Shown: positions 1 to 7,867 of the stretch, piece by piece
Layout: each line of letters begins with the position of its first letter
Position numbering within the stretch: position 1 is the first letter of the stretch
Assembly: GCA_905182495.1 (NCBI GenBank)
Contig: CAJJBU010000025.1
Location: forward strand, 23,699-87,698
Direction: 5' to 3'
DNA: 64,000 nt
From: Flavobacteriales bacterium UBA952
GTDB taxonomy: Bacteria; Bacteroidota; Bacteroidia; Flavobacteriales_D; Crocinitomicaceae
Program-made: the position numbers and the translations under genes
The notes under the pieces: generated by a model
Seen by the model: only the letters and a program-made list of their open reading frames with translations
Database searches by the model: none
What the model was told of the DNA's origin: nothing

Positions 1-690
1 ATAAAAAGCCATACTGTTTTGGGGCAGTTTTGGTTTGATGTTGCATTAAGCGGATCGGCAGGAAGCAGTTTTTTAACAAACTCTGAAATCTACCAGGATA
101 CAAGGATCGATATTGCCCCCAAAGTTTCTTCTAATTTTAGTTTAAAAATAGGTCTGAATTTCACTGAAACAGAGTCAATTGTTCTAGATGCGGGGGTTTT
201 TAACCGAAATTTCCATCTGATTCAAAAGGATTTACCAAACCAAGGCACACTTGAACAGCATATGAATTTTGGATATTCAGGCTTTAGGTTTCTTCCCATG
301 TATAGACACACCAAAGACGGTTCTTATGTAGAGATCGGTCCTGAATTCGGTAATATAAAGACGCAATACTTTAGAGATGACGCCAATGGACAAATCTCGA
401 ACAATACCTTGTTTGGTTCTAAAAGCCTAAGAGGAGCTATTGGTTTTGGTGGATACTTACTAGGAAATGAACGCGTAACATTAGTTGCTGGAATGCGACT
501 CCTATATGACTTTCAAGATCTTCGATCCGAGGAAGCTCAGCAAGAAAAATTTCCTTACCAAAACTATACAGATCAAAGCAATTCACCTTTTAAGGCTTTT
601 GACATTCAGCTGAGCTTAGAATTAAATGTCTCTCTGGGATTTTTAGTTAGAAGTTCTTGCGGCAGACGTCAATTACTTTTTAAGTGGTAG
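1..690 (+). CDS. Outer-membrane beta-barrel-like protein, 5' end cut by window
   Basis: The reading frame is open from base 1, so the tracked TTG start at 19 is probably internal and the true start lies upstream of the window. The visible 229 or so residues alternate short amphipathic strands with polar turns (for example VEIGPEFGNI, FGGYLLGNERVTLVAGMRL), the pattern of a Bacteroidota outer-membrane barrel. No specific family was recognised. The last 18 bases overlap the 3' end of rimO on the other strand. The barrel call is inference from sequence texture only. Confidence 0.6.
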   Translation: MKSHTVLGQFWFDVALSGSAGSSFLTNSEIYQDTRIDIAPKVSSNFSLKIGLNFTETESIVLDAGVFNRNFHLIQKDLPNQGTLEQHMNFGYSGFRFLPMYRHTKDGSYVEIGPEFGNIKTQYFRDDANGQISNNTLFGSKSLRGAIGFGGYLLGNERVTLVAGMRLLYDFQDLRSEEAQQEKFPYQNYTDQSNSPFKAFDIQLSLELNVSLGFLVRSSCGRRQLLFKW

Positions 691-1995
691 CACACTTCCG
701 TACAAATCGTAATGGTCTGCTTTATTAATTAAGATATTAGAAAAGTCTCCCATTCTAACATATTGATCTTTGGTTGAAACCAAGACTTCATTGTCCACCT
801 CTGGAGAATCAAATTCAGTTCTACCAACAAAAAAGCCACCTTCCGTTTTGTCAAAAAGGACTTTTAGTTCCTGACCAACACGTTTTTGATTTAAATTATA
901 ACTTATTCCGGATTGTAAATCCATAATAGCATCTGCCCTTTCTTTCTTTAAAACAGCCGGTACATCATCCGTAAATTGATAGGCATGTGTATTCTCCTCA
1001 TGTGAATAGGTAAAAATCCCTAAGCGGTCAAATTGAGAACGCGCTACCCAGTCATACATTTCGTTAAAATCTGCTTCCGTTTCACCTGGATACCCTGCAA
1101 TTAAAGTTGTTCTTATGGCAATTCCTGGGACTGACGATCTAATCTTAGCAATTAAATCTTCCGTTTTCTCTCGCGTAATACCTCTGCGCATTGCCTTAAG
1201 CATTTTGGTTGAACCGTGTTGCAAAGGCATATCAAGGTAATTGCATATTTTCGGATTATCTCTCATTACCTCTAAAACATCCATTGGGAATCCTGATGGA
1301 AATGCATAATGTAAACGAATCCATTCTATCCCCTCTACTTCAACTAGCTTTAAAAGCAGCTCGGCAAGTGCTCTTTTTTTATATAAATCCAAGCCATAAT
1401 AAGTAAGGTCTTGGGCTATTAACATCAATTCTTTTACACCTTTAGCTGCCAATGATTTTGCTTGGGCAACCAATTCTTCAATCGGAGTGGACAAATGCTT
1501 ACCTCTCATTAAAGGAATCGCACAAAAAGAGCAAGGACGGTCACATCCCTCTGCAATTTTAAAATAAGCAAAATGATTCGGGGTTGTTAACAAACGTTCC
1601 CCCACTAACTCATGCTTATAGTCAGCCTTGAGTGTTTTTAATAATCTCGGGAGTTCTCTCGTGCCAAAAAAAGCATCTACCTCTGGTATTTCTTTCTCTA
1701 AGTCCTCTTTATACCTTTCAGACAAACACCCCGTAACATAAACCCTGTCTACAGCTCCCTCTTTTTTCGCGTCAGCATATCTTAAAATTGTATCAATAGA
1801 TTCCTGCTTTGCATTATCGATAAAGCCACAAGTATTAATAATTACAATTTCAGAATCATCTACTTTAGATTCATGAGAAACCTCAAATTCATTTGCTTTA
1901 AGCTGTGCCATCAATACCTCTGAATCAAAAATATTTTTAGAGCAGCCAAGGGTTACAACGTTTACCTTATTCTTCTTTATTGTTCTTGTTTTCAT
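673..1995 (-). CDS. rimO: Ribosomal protein S12 methylthiotransferase RimO
   Basis: Radical-SAM enzyme that adds a methylthio group to a conserved aspartate of ribosomal protein S12 in the cytoplasm. All hallmarks are present in 440 residues. The N-terminal MTTase cluster cysteines fall at about C18, C56 and C90. The radical-SAM motif CDRPCSFC lies at about 151-158, and a TRAM-like RNA-binding tail covers roughly the last 65 residues. Length fits the family. The sequence around LGCSKN and IAEGCDRPCSFCAIP is typical of RimO rather than MiaB. A TAnnTTTG box lies eight bases before the ATG. The gene is transcribed alone and converges on the upstream barrel gene. Confidence 0.95.
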   Translation of the reverse strand: MKTRTIKKNKVNVVTLGCSKNIFDSEVLMAQLKANEFEVSHESKVDDSEIVIINTCGFIDNAKQESIDTILRYADAKKEGAVDRVYVTGCLSERYKEDLEKEIPEVDAFFGTRELPRLLKTLKADYKHELVGERLLTTPNHFAYFKIAEGCDRPCSFCAIPLMRGKHLSTPIEELVAQAKSLAAKGVKELMLIAQDLTYYGLDLYKKRALAELLLKLVEVEGIEWIRLHYAFPSGFPMDVLEVMRDNPKICNYLDMPLQHGSTKMLKAMRRGITREKTEDLIAKIRSSVPGIAIRTTLIAGYPGETEADFNEMYDWVARSQFDRLGIFTYSHEENTHAYQFTDDVPAVLKKERADAIMDLQSGISYNLNQKRVGQELKVLFDKTEGGFFVGRTEFDSPEVDNEVLVSTKDQYVRMGDFSNILINKADHYDLYGSVLPLKK

Positions 1996-2003
1996 TTCTT
2001 CGA

Positions 2004-2011
2004 CAAAAATA
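2004..2011 (-). promoter_or_regulatory. Bacteroidota -7 box (TATTTTTG) for rimO
   Basis: On the minus strand TATTTTTG matches the TAnnTTTG -7 element of the Bacteroidota primary sigma factor and sits eight bases upstream of the rimO ATG. No good -33 TTTG was located, so the call rests on the -7 box alone. Confidence 0.4.
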
Positions 2012-2034
2012 AGGTACTTTAGTTAAGTACGCCT

Positions 2035-2502
2035 ATGAACCACAAGATTACTTTTTATCTTTTGATTAGCGTCTTTCTCTCAGCATGTTCCAAAATGACG
2101 GTGATTGACCCTTATTTCTTCCAAAATGGAATGGAAGAAATTCATATGAAAGCGATCATAACCCCATCGTTCCCAGAGAGTAAAACATTTAGAATCCTAG
2201 ACGCTCATATAGATGCTAATTTACTATATCTTCAAATCCAATTTAAAGAAGCCTGTTCCGGAGTCGATGATTTCACTTTTAATGGGGGGGAATTGTTTTT
2301 TGATGAAAGGGATATTGCGCATAGAGAGGCCAGGTTATCAATTCCCTTGAACAACGCGGAATGCGATATGGTGAACACAACTAAAATCATTGACATTCGG
2401 GAATTAACTAGTCTGCATCAAAGAGATGCTGAAGTCGTTTTACATATTGGAGGCTGGAGAACGAAAATGACATACGTATATATTCCTCATAAAGACAATT
2501 AA
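2035..2502 (+). CDS. Hypothetical lipoprotein, paralogue of the next gene
   Basis: A 155-residue protein with a lipoprotein signal peptide (lipobox LSAC near residue 18), so probably anchored in the cell envelope. The mature part resembles the 162-residue protein of the next gene. Both share a KAII segment, a strand with pattern LxLQI/LxLKI, one cysteine after it (EAC here, GGC there), a second cysteine near the middle (AEC here, DSC there) and an I(I)D(I/L)xxL stretch before a final GG/SG-containing strand. The cysteine pair may form a disulfide (inference). Function unknown. Confidence 0.7.
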   Translation: MNHKITFYLLISVFLSACSKMTVIDPYFFQNGMEEIHMKAIITPSFPESKTFRILDAHIDANLLYLQIQFKEACSGVDDFTFNGGELFFDERDIAHREARLSIPLNNAECDMVNTTKIIDIRELTSLHQRDAEVVLHIGGWRTKMTYVYIPHKDN

Positions 2503-2529
2503 TTAGATTAAAGAATCATAGTTTGGTAC

Positions 2530-2537
2530 TATATTTG
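2530..2537 (+). promoter_or_regulatory. Bacteroidota -7 box (TATATTTG)
   Basis: TATATTTG matches TAnnTTTG and lies 25 bases before the ATG of the second lipoprotein gene, which gives that gene its own probable promoter instead of read-through from the first. No correctly spaced -33 element was seen. Confidence 0.45.
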
Positions 2538-2562
2538 AATATAATATTTCAAAACAATAAAC

Positions 2563-3051
2563 ATGAAGAACTTACTTTTGTTAATAGGCCTAGCATTAAT
2601 TTCCTGTAAATCTGTTGAGAATACAGGTCACGAAGACTTAAAAGACGAGCATACGAACGAAATTCCTGAAATAAATATGAACAGAGAACATGACCCCATA
2701 TCTGTTAAGGCTATTATTGGTCGAAATGAAGAACAAGCATCTAGTTCTTTACAAATTTTAAAATCACAAATCGAAGGAAATATTTTAACCTTGAAAATCG
2801 GATATTCAGGAGGTTGTGAAAAACATGAATTCAAAGTAATTGGGAATCAGATGATCTCAAAGTCACTTCCACCAATTCGTGCCGTTAAGCTTATTCATGT
2901 GCCAAATGGAGATTCTTGCAGAGAATATATCGAACGGGATTTAATAATCGATTTAACAGACTTAGCCTACAAGATGGTAATAGGGAGTCAAATTAGACTT
3001 CAAATATCAGGAATGGAAAGTGAAGTTCTTTACACCTATTCTTCTAATTAA
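2563..3051 (+). CDS. Hypothetical lipoprotein, paralogue of the previous gene
   Basis: A 162-residue protein with lipobox ISC at about residue 15, so a probable envelope lipoprotein. The mature domain carries GGCEKHEF and NGDSCREY, two cysteines plus a histidine that could form a disulfide or a metal site (inference). The paralogue upstream keeps the two cysteines but lacks the histidine. It is followed at once by bioD, although nothing ties it to biotin. Function unknown. Confidence 0.7.
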   Translation: MKNLLLLIGLALISCKSVENTGHEDLKDEHTNEIPEINMNREHDPISVKAIIGRNEEQASSSLQILKSQIEGNILTLKIGYSGGCEKHEFKVIGNQMISKSLPPIRAVKLIHVPNGDSCREYIERDLIIDLTDLAYKMVIGSQIRLQISGMESEVLYTYSSN

Positions 3052-3058
3052 TTATAGA

Positions 3059-3694
3059 ATGCAAAGAAAGAAATTACTTTCCGACAACATTCCTATTTTC
3101 ATCACGGGAACTGGAACAGATGTGGGTAAAACTATCGTTTCTTCTATTTTATGTGAATGGCTTAAAGCAGACTACTGGAAACCTATTCAATCGGGTGACC
3201 CGCAGGGAGGTGACCGAATTACAATAGAAAGCTTGGTGCGTCACACAGGCTTTACAGCACACCCTGAATCGTTTAAGTTTCAGGCGCCATTATCACCACA
3301 TGCAGCCGCAAAAATGGAGCAAGTTTCTATCGATCTAAATATGATAAAAATACCAGATACGAATCGGCCTTTAATTATTGAAGGAGCCGGCGGGTTGTTG
3401 GTCCCCATAAACTATGAGAACCAAACCATTTGTGACCTGATCATTCACCTGGGTGCAAAAACGATTGTTGTTGTTAAAGAATACCTGGGAAACATTAACC
3501 ATACTCTTTTAACCATAGAACATCTTAAAAGAAATCAAGTCAAAATAGCAGGTCTTGTTTTTGTCGGGGAAGAGCTACCACATACCTGGGAAATTGTTTC
3601 AGAGGCAACTGGACTCCCCCTACTCTTTCGAGTACCTATATTTCCTTCAATAGATAGCGATACTATACTTAACTTCGCAAATAAAATCAGCTAA
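3059..3694 (+). CDS. bioD: Dethiobiotin synthetase BioD
   Basis: Catalyses ATP- and CO2-dependent ring closure of 7,8-diaminopelargonic acid to dethiobiotin, the penultimate step of biotin synthesis. The P-loop GTGTDVGKT is near the N-terminus and EGAGGLLVPI around residue 110 is the typical second motif. I start at the ATG at 3059 (211 residues). The longer tracked start at 3020 would overlap the preceding lipoprotein gene and add a segment absent from the family. bioA begins 16 bases after the stop, so the two probably form one transcript. Confidence 0.93.
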   Translation: MQRKKLLSDNIPIFITGTGTDVGKTIVSSILCEWLKADYWKPIQSGDPQGGDRITIESLVRHTGFTAHPESFKFQAPLSPHAAAKMEQVSIDLNMIKIPDTNRPLIIEGAGGLLVPINYENQTICDLIIHLGAKTIVVVKEYLGNINHTLLTIEHLKRNQVKIAGLVFVGEELPHTWEIVSEATGLPLLFRVPIFPSIDSDTILNFANKIS

Positions 3695-3710
3695 CTTAAG
3701 ATTATTCTAT

Positions 3711-4973
3711 ATGAGTCTTGAAGACGATAAAAAGCACATTTGGCATCCACTCACGCAGCATCAACTCCACCCCAATCATTTATTGATTAAAAAAGCAAAA
3801 GGAGCATTACTTTATGATGATAACGGCAACGAATACATTGACGCGATTGCCTCTTGGTACACCTGTATGTATGGCCATTGCAACCCCTACATCACTTCTA
3901 TGGTGTCTAAACAAATGCAGAATCTAGACCATGTCGTTTTTACTGGATTCACACATGAACCTGCCATAAACCTGGCAAAATCATTGATTCAAATCCTACC
4001 CCAAAATCAAGATAAATTATTTTTCTCCGACAACGGATCCACCTCAGTTGATGTTGCCATCAAAATGGCACTTCAATATCATTATAACAAGGGAGATAAA
4101 AGAAGTAAAATTATTGCCTTTGAAGATGGTTTCCACGGAGATACGTTTGGAGCGATGTCGGTTTCAGATCTTTCCATTTATAATGGGCCATTCGAAGACT
4201 TTTTTCTTGATGTCGAAAGAATACCAGTGCCTAATGAAAATAATCTCGAAGCCATCAAAAAGAGATTCCTCGATTTGACAAGTAAAAACAAAATCGCAGC
4301 TTTCATATACGAGCCTTTAGTTCAAGGTGCGGCCGCTATGAAAATGCACAAATCAGAACACTTAGATTCTCTTCTAAGAATAGCGAAAGAAAACCAAATC
4401 ATTACGATTGCCGATGAAGTCATGACTGGCTTTGGTAAAACAGGAAAGAATTTTGCATCCGAACACATGTCTCAGCTTCCCGATATCATGTGCTTGTCAA
4501 AGTCATTAACTGGAGGGCTTGTGCCCATGGCAATAACCAGTTGTAACAAAGAAATCTATAATGCCTTTTTAAGCTCAAAAATGGAAAAAGGGTTCTTCCA
4601 TGGACATACCTACTCTGCAAATCCAACTTCGTGTACGGCTGCATTAGCGAGCTTGCAACTATTGCTATCTGTTGATATTCAGAAGAACATAAAGATGGTC
4701 ATTACTTCACATCAAGAATTTAATGCTAAAATAAAAAACCATCCGAAGGTTAAAAGCACAAGACAACAAGGAGTTATTTTTGCCTTAGATCTAAATATTG
4801 AAACAGATCGATATGGGGATCTCAGGTACAAACTCTTTGATTTCTTTATGGGTAAAGGAATCTATCTAAGGCCTTTGGGTAATACGATATATATTCTTGC
4901 TCCTTTTATTGTTTCAAAGGCGCAACTGCAAAAGATTTATACGGTAATTGAAGAAAGCTTCGATATCATCTAA
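3711..4973 (+). CDS. bioA: Adenosylmethionine-8-amino-7-oxononanoate aminotransferase BioA
   Basis: Class III PLP aminotransferase that makes 7,8-diaminopelargonic acid, the BioD substrate, normally with SAM as amino donor. The 420 residues fit the family. Visible landmarks are WHPLTQ at the N-terminus, EDGFHGDTFGAMS (about 138-150), ADEVMTGFG with the cofactor aspartate at about 235, and the PLP lysine in CLSKSLTGG at about 264. It follows bioD closely. bioB, bioF and bioC/bioH are not in this window. Confidence 0.94.
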   Translation: MSLEDDKKHIWHPLTQHQLHPNHLLIKKAKGALLYDDNGNEYIDAIASWYTCMYGHCNPYITSMVSKQMQNLDHVVFTGFTHEPAINLAKSLIQILPQNQDKLFFSDNGSTSVDVAIKMALQYHYNKGDKRSKIIAFEDGFHGDTFGAMSVSDLSIYNGPFEDFFLDVERIPVPNENNLEAIKKRFLDLTSKNKIAAFIYEPLVQGAAAMKMHKSEHLDSLLRIAKENQIITIADEVMTGFGKTGKNFASEHMSQLPDIMCLSKSLTGGLVPMAITSCNKEIYNAFLSSKMEKGFFHGHTYSANPTSCTAALASLQLLLSVDIQKNIKMVITSHQEFNAKIKNHPKVKSTRQQGVIFALDLNIETDRYGDLRYKLFDFFMGKGIYLRPLGNTIYILAPFIVSKAQLQKIYTVIEESFDII

Positions 4974-5006
4974 TCCGTAATTGGCTCGATAAAAATAAAT
5001 AAGATT

Positions 5007-5576
5007 ATGGATTCAAAATACTGGAGTTTACGCTATCAGAAAAGACAAACAGGATGGGATATTGGAGAAGTGTCAAAACCTTTACTAACGCTATTTAGCC
5101 AATTAAATAAAAAAGATAAAATTCTTATCCCTGGGTGCGGAAATGCCTATGAAGCTGAGTACCTGTTTGAAGCTGGTTTCCAAAACATCCACATTATGGA
5201 TATTGCTCTAGAGCCCCTAAAGACTTTTAAAGAAAGGAATAAAACATTTCCTTCCCAACAGATTATTCATGATGATTTCTTCACTCATCATGATAAGTAT
5301 GATGCAATTATTGAACAAACTTTCTTTTGTGCAATCCAACCTGAATTGCGAAGGAATTATGTGGAAACGAGCTATAATCTACTTCATGAGAACGGAGTTC
5401 TTATTGGCGTTCTTTTTAATAGGGATTTCGAAGACGGCCCCCCATTTGGCGGGTCATCAAAGGAGTATATGGATTTATTCGGAGGGAAATTCGGTACTGT
5501 TATAATCGAAGAATGTAAGGAGTCTATAAACTCTAGATTAGGGTCAGAAGTGTTTATTCAATGTCGGAAAAAGTAA
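5007..5576 (+). CDS. TPMT-family SAM-dependent methyltransferase
   Basis: A 189-residue class I methyltransferase. The opening YWSLRYQKRQTGWDIGE is the thiopurine/thiol methyltransferase signature, ILIPGCGNAYEAEYL is the SAM-binding glycine loop, and IIEQTFFCAI is the usual motif IV region. Relatives methylate thiols or other small nucleophiles. The substrate here is unknown. It follows bioA by 33 bases and may be co-transcribed, but it does not look like BioC, so a biotin role is only a neighbourhood guess. Confidence 0.8.
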   Translation: MDSKYWSLRYQKRQTGWDIGEVSKPLLTLFSQLNKKDKILIPGCGNAYEAEYLFEAGFQNIHIMDIALEPLKTFKERNKTFPSQQIIHDDFFTHHDKYDAIIEQTFFCAIQPELRRNYVETSYNLLHENGVLIGVLFNRDFEDGPPFGGSSKEYMDLFGGKFGTVIIEECKESINSRLGSEVFIQCRKK

Positions 5577-5597
5577 GCGCTTAAAAAGACCTCGCGT

Positions 5598-6461
5598 TTA
5601 AACCAACTGATTTTTTAAGATGTATTGAATATGATAATTCACCAAATTATCCACTGGCTTGGCGATAATAGACTGAATGTCTATACCCAATTCCTGGGCC
5701 GCAGTTTTTAATTCATTTTCTAACAAGGCTGATAGTGAACCCACAAAATGTACAGGTGTCTCTATATAATTCTCGTAACAACACACGTGAACTTCCATAA
5801 ATTGCTTTAACCCCTTAATAATCGTTTCATTGAAAAACGCATGATCCTTATGCTTTACTATAAAGGGCATGAAGGATGCTATAAAGACATTTGCGCTATC
5901 CCGTTGGTATACATTTGAAACGATCTCGGCCTCACTTATGTCAAAGGTTTTAACAAAATCATTATGAATCTCTTCTGGAAGTTTATGATATAAAAAATTA
6001 CTCAATAAGAATTTACCAAAAAAACTACCACTCCCCTCATCGCCTAAAACATAACCTAGAGCAGGTACGACCTCAGTCAAGTCTTGACCATCATAGTAGC
6101 ATGAATTTGATCCTGTACCAATAATACATGAGATACCTGGCCGACCATCGTAGGTAGCATATGCACAAGCCAAAAGATCGTGTTCCACAAACACCTCCGC
6201 ATTTTGAAATATAGAAGATAAGCCATCACTTATCTCCTTGTTTAACTTATCACTAGAACAACCTGCACCGTAGAAGAAAACCTTAGTTACATCGTTTTCT
6301 TTTGACATTATACCTTTGTTTTTTCGTATTTCAGAAGCAACTACTTCAGCGCTATGGAAATATGGATTAAAGCCAATGGTTTTGTAAAAAGTTTGTTTAG
6401 ATTTGTTGTCAACTAGGACCCAGTCACTTTTCGTTGAACCACTTTCAATGATAAAAATCAT
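5598..6461 (-). CDS. BadF/BadG-type sugar kinase, N-acetylglucosamine-kinase-like
   Basis: An ASKHA-fold kinase that probably phosphorylates N-acetylglucosamine or a related amino sugar recovered from cell wall or chitin. Motifs are IESGSTKSDWVLVD at the N-terminus (phosphate 1), GTGSNSCYYDG in the middle, and GDEGSGSFFGK, which is characteristic of NAGK-type proteins. I start at the ATG at 6461 (287 residues). The tracked 315-residue version adds a non-homologous leader that runs into the divergent gene. A -7 box lies about 41 bases upstream. The divergent Nudix-type regulator could control it (inference). Confidence 0.85.
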   Translation of the reverse strand: MIFIIESGSTKSDWVLVDNKSKQTFYKTIGFNPYFHSAEVVASEIRKNKGIMSKENDVTKVFFYGAGCSSDKLNKEISDGLSSIFQNAEVFVEHDLLACAYATYDGRPGISCIIGTGSNSCYYDGQDLTEVVPALGYVLGDEGSGSFFGKFLLSNFLYHKLPEEIHNDFVKTFDISEAEIVSNVYQRDSANVFIASFMPFIVKHKDHAFFNETIIKGLKQFMEVHVCCYENYIETPVHFVGSLSALLENELKTAAQELGIDIQSIIAKPVDNLVNYHIQYILKNQLV

Positions 6462-6502
6462 ACTAAATTGTTTTTTAAAGCTGTGTGTCTTTAGAACACT
6501 TT

Positions 6503-6510
6503 CAAATATA
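6503..6510 (-). promoter_or_regulatory. Bacteroidota -7 box (TATATTTG) for the sugar kinase
   Basis: Minus-strand TATATTTG lies 41 bases before the kinase ATG, inside the 68-base gap between the kinase and the divergent regulator. A regulator bound in this gap could affect both genes. Confidence 0.45.
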
Positions 6511-6529
6511 ATACATTTAATATAAAGAC

Positions 6530-7288
6530 GTGAATTCCGAACCAAAAAAGACTAAAAAAGAACTTAACCCTAACGTTTCTGTTGACTGCGTTATTTTTGG
6601 ATTTGACCTTAACCAACTCTATGTATTACTTATAGATAGCGGAAACACAGAGGGTTACCAACAATCTAGGATGGCCGTGCCAGGAGATTTGATTTTTGAT
6701 ACTGAAAATCTTGATGAAGCAGCAAGAAGAGTTCTAAAAGAATTGACAGGAATAGAGAACATTTACCTTGAGCAAATCGGTGCATTCGGGGATCCAAACA
6801 GGATCGGCAAGAAAGAATCTGACAGAAAGTGGTTAGAATCTATTCGAGCGCAACCTGAAGCACGTGTGATCACAGTGGCCTATTATTCTTTAGTGAAAAT
6901 GCCGAACTTCAATCCGAAAGCATCGTCATTTGCAAAAAGTGCGGGTTGGGCACCGATAACGGAAATAAATGATCTAGCCTTTGACCATTACGAAATACTT
7001 GAGTCTGCTTTAGAACAACTTAAGCGAAAAATAAAAATTCAACCCATTGGTTTCAATTTATTACCGGAAAAATTCACCCTAAGTCAGCTTCATAAGTTAT
7101 ATGAATGCATCCTTGGTAAAGACTTAGACAAACGTAATTTCAGAAGAAAAATATTAAATCTAGACATACTAACCAATCTTGAGGAAAAGCAGATTGGTGT
7201 GCCTCACAAGCCTTCTCAACTGTTCAAATTCAACGAAGAGAATTACGAAAAACTATCCCTAGAGGGATTCGATAATTTCGGGTTTTAA
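6530..7288 (+). CDS. Nudix-domain transcriptional regulator (NrtR/AraR-like)
   Basis: A 252-residue protein starting at GTG. Residues about 15-145 form a Nudix fold, but the catalytic REUxEE core of the Nudix box reads RVLKEL, so hydrolysis is unlikely. The C-terminal ~90 residues (TLSQLHKLYECILG, DKRNFRRKIL) match the winged-helix DNA-binding tail of the NrtR family. Known relatives bind an ADP-ribose-type or sugar ligand and repress NAD or sugar genes. The divergent amino-sugar kinase is the likeliest target. The effector is not deducible from sequence. Confidence 0.82.
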   Translation: MNSEPKKTKKELNPNVSVDCVIFGFDLNQLYVLLIDSGNTEGYQQSRMAVPGDLIFDTENLDEAARRVLKELTGIENIYLEQIGAFGDPNRIGKKESDRKWLESIRAQPEARVITVAYYSLVKMPNFNPKASSFAKSAGWAPITEINDLAFDHYEILESALEQLKRKIKIQPIGFNLLPEKFTLSQLHKLYECILGKDLDKRNFRRKILNLDILTNLEEKQIGVPHKPSQLFKFNEENYEKLSLEGFDNFGF

Positions 7289-7306
7289 AACCTGAATAAC
7301 TTTCGT

Positions 7307-7314
7307 TATATTTG
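7307..7314 (+). promoter_or_regulatory. -7 box (TATATTTG) of the sigma/anti-sigma/PorP operon
   Basis: TATATTTG lies seven bases upstream of a perfect inverted repeat and 25 bases before the first possible start of the ECF sigma gene. No clear -33 TTTG is present at the usual distance, so the operon may also use its own sigma factor. Confidence 0.45.
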
Positions 7315-7320
7315 TTAAGC

Positions 7321-7339
7321 AAGTTACCACCTGTAACTT
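7321..7339. promoter_or_regulatory. Perfect 7-bp inverted repeat at the sigma operon start
   Basis: AAGTTAC-CACCT-GTAACTT is a perfect palindrome with a five-base spacer. It ends one base before the TTG start of the sigma gene and begins seven bases after the -7 box. It may be an operator near the transcription start or a short 5' hairpin in the mRNA. The sequence does not distinguish the two. Confidence 0.45.
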
Positions 7340-7867
7340 TTGCACTATTCAATTTGTATTAACTGTAAATGCACCTCTTTGAAAAAGCATGAATACAACA
7401 CGATTATTGATGAGCTAAGTGCTCCTTTATATCGTTATGCCTTTCACTTCCTAAGAAATAAGGAAGATGCGAAAGACATTATTCAAGATGTTTTTGAAAA
7501 ACTGTGGATTAACAGAAAAATGATTGATTTGAACAGAGTGAAACCCTGGCTTTACCGTTGTGCGCACAATGCCATGGTGAATTTTATTGCGAAAAATTCA
7601 CGCACACGCTATATGGACAGCCAAGATTTACCAGTTTTCTCGACGCCATTTGATTCTAGTTTTGAATCAAATCAGGTTGTTGAGCGAATGGTAAACATTC
7701 TCCCTTCAACTCAAAAGAGCATTATTCTGTTAAGAGACATTGAAGGATACACCTACAATGAGATCGGTCAAATCTTAGATTTGACGGCATCTCAAGTCAA
7801 GGTTTATCTCTTTAGGGCGCGAATGAAACTTAAAAAACAGTTAATTGGATTGAATAAGCTTGCATGA
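7340..7867 (+). CDS. ECF-type RNA polymerase sigma factor
   Basis: An extracytoplasmic-function sigma factor of up to 175 residues. Region 2 is seen in YAFHFLRNKEDAKDIIQDVFEKLW and region 4 in LRDIEGYTYNEIGQILDLTASQVKVYLFRARMKLKKQL. No ATG is available in frame near the N-terminus. The TTG at 7340 gives 175 residues, while the TTG at 7379 gives 162 and removes a cysteine-rich leader unusual for the family, so the shorter form may be real. The stop overlaps the start of the anti-sigma gene by four bases (ATGA), the classic arrangement for a sigma/anti-sigma pair. Confidence 0.9.
   Translation: MHYSICINCKCTSLKKHEYNTIIDELSAPLYRYAFHFLRNKEDAKDIIQDVFEKLWINRKMIDLNRVKPWLYRCAHNAMVNFIAKNSRTRYMDSQDLPVFSTPFDSSFESNQVVERMVNILPSTQKSIILLRDIEGYTYNEIGQILDLTASQVKVYLFRARMKLKKQLIGLNKLA

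Noticed and set aside
1209-1406. Plus-strand ORF inside rimO, and similar minor ORFs across the track
   Set aside because: They lie in frames opposite to well-supported genes and show no motif, start context or signal. They are shadows of real coding sequence.
3020-3058. N-terminal extension of bioD from the track
   Set aside because: It overlaps the preceding lipoprotein stop and is not part of the BioD family. The ATG at 3059 fits.
5007-5576. Calling the methyltransferase BioC
   Set aside because: The N-terminal YWSLRYQKRQTGWD pattern is TPMT-type, and the length and motif order differ from BioC.
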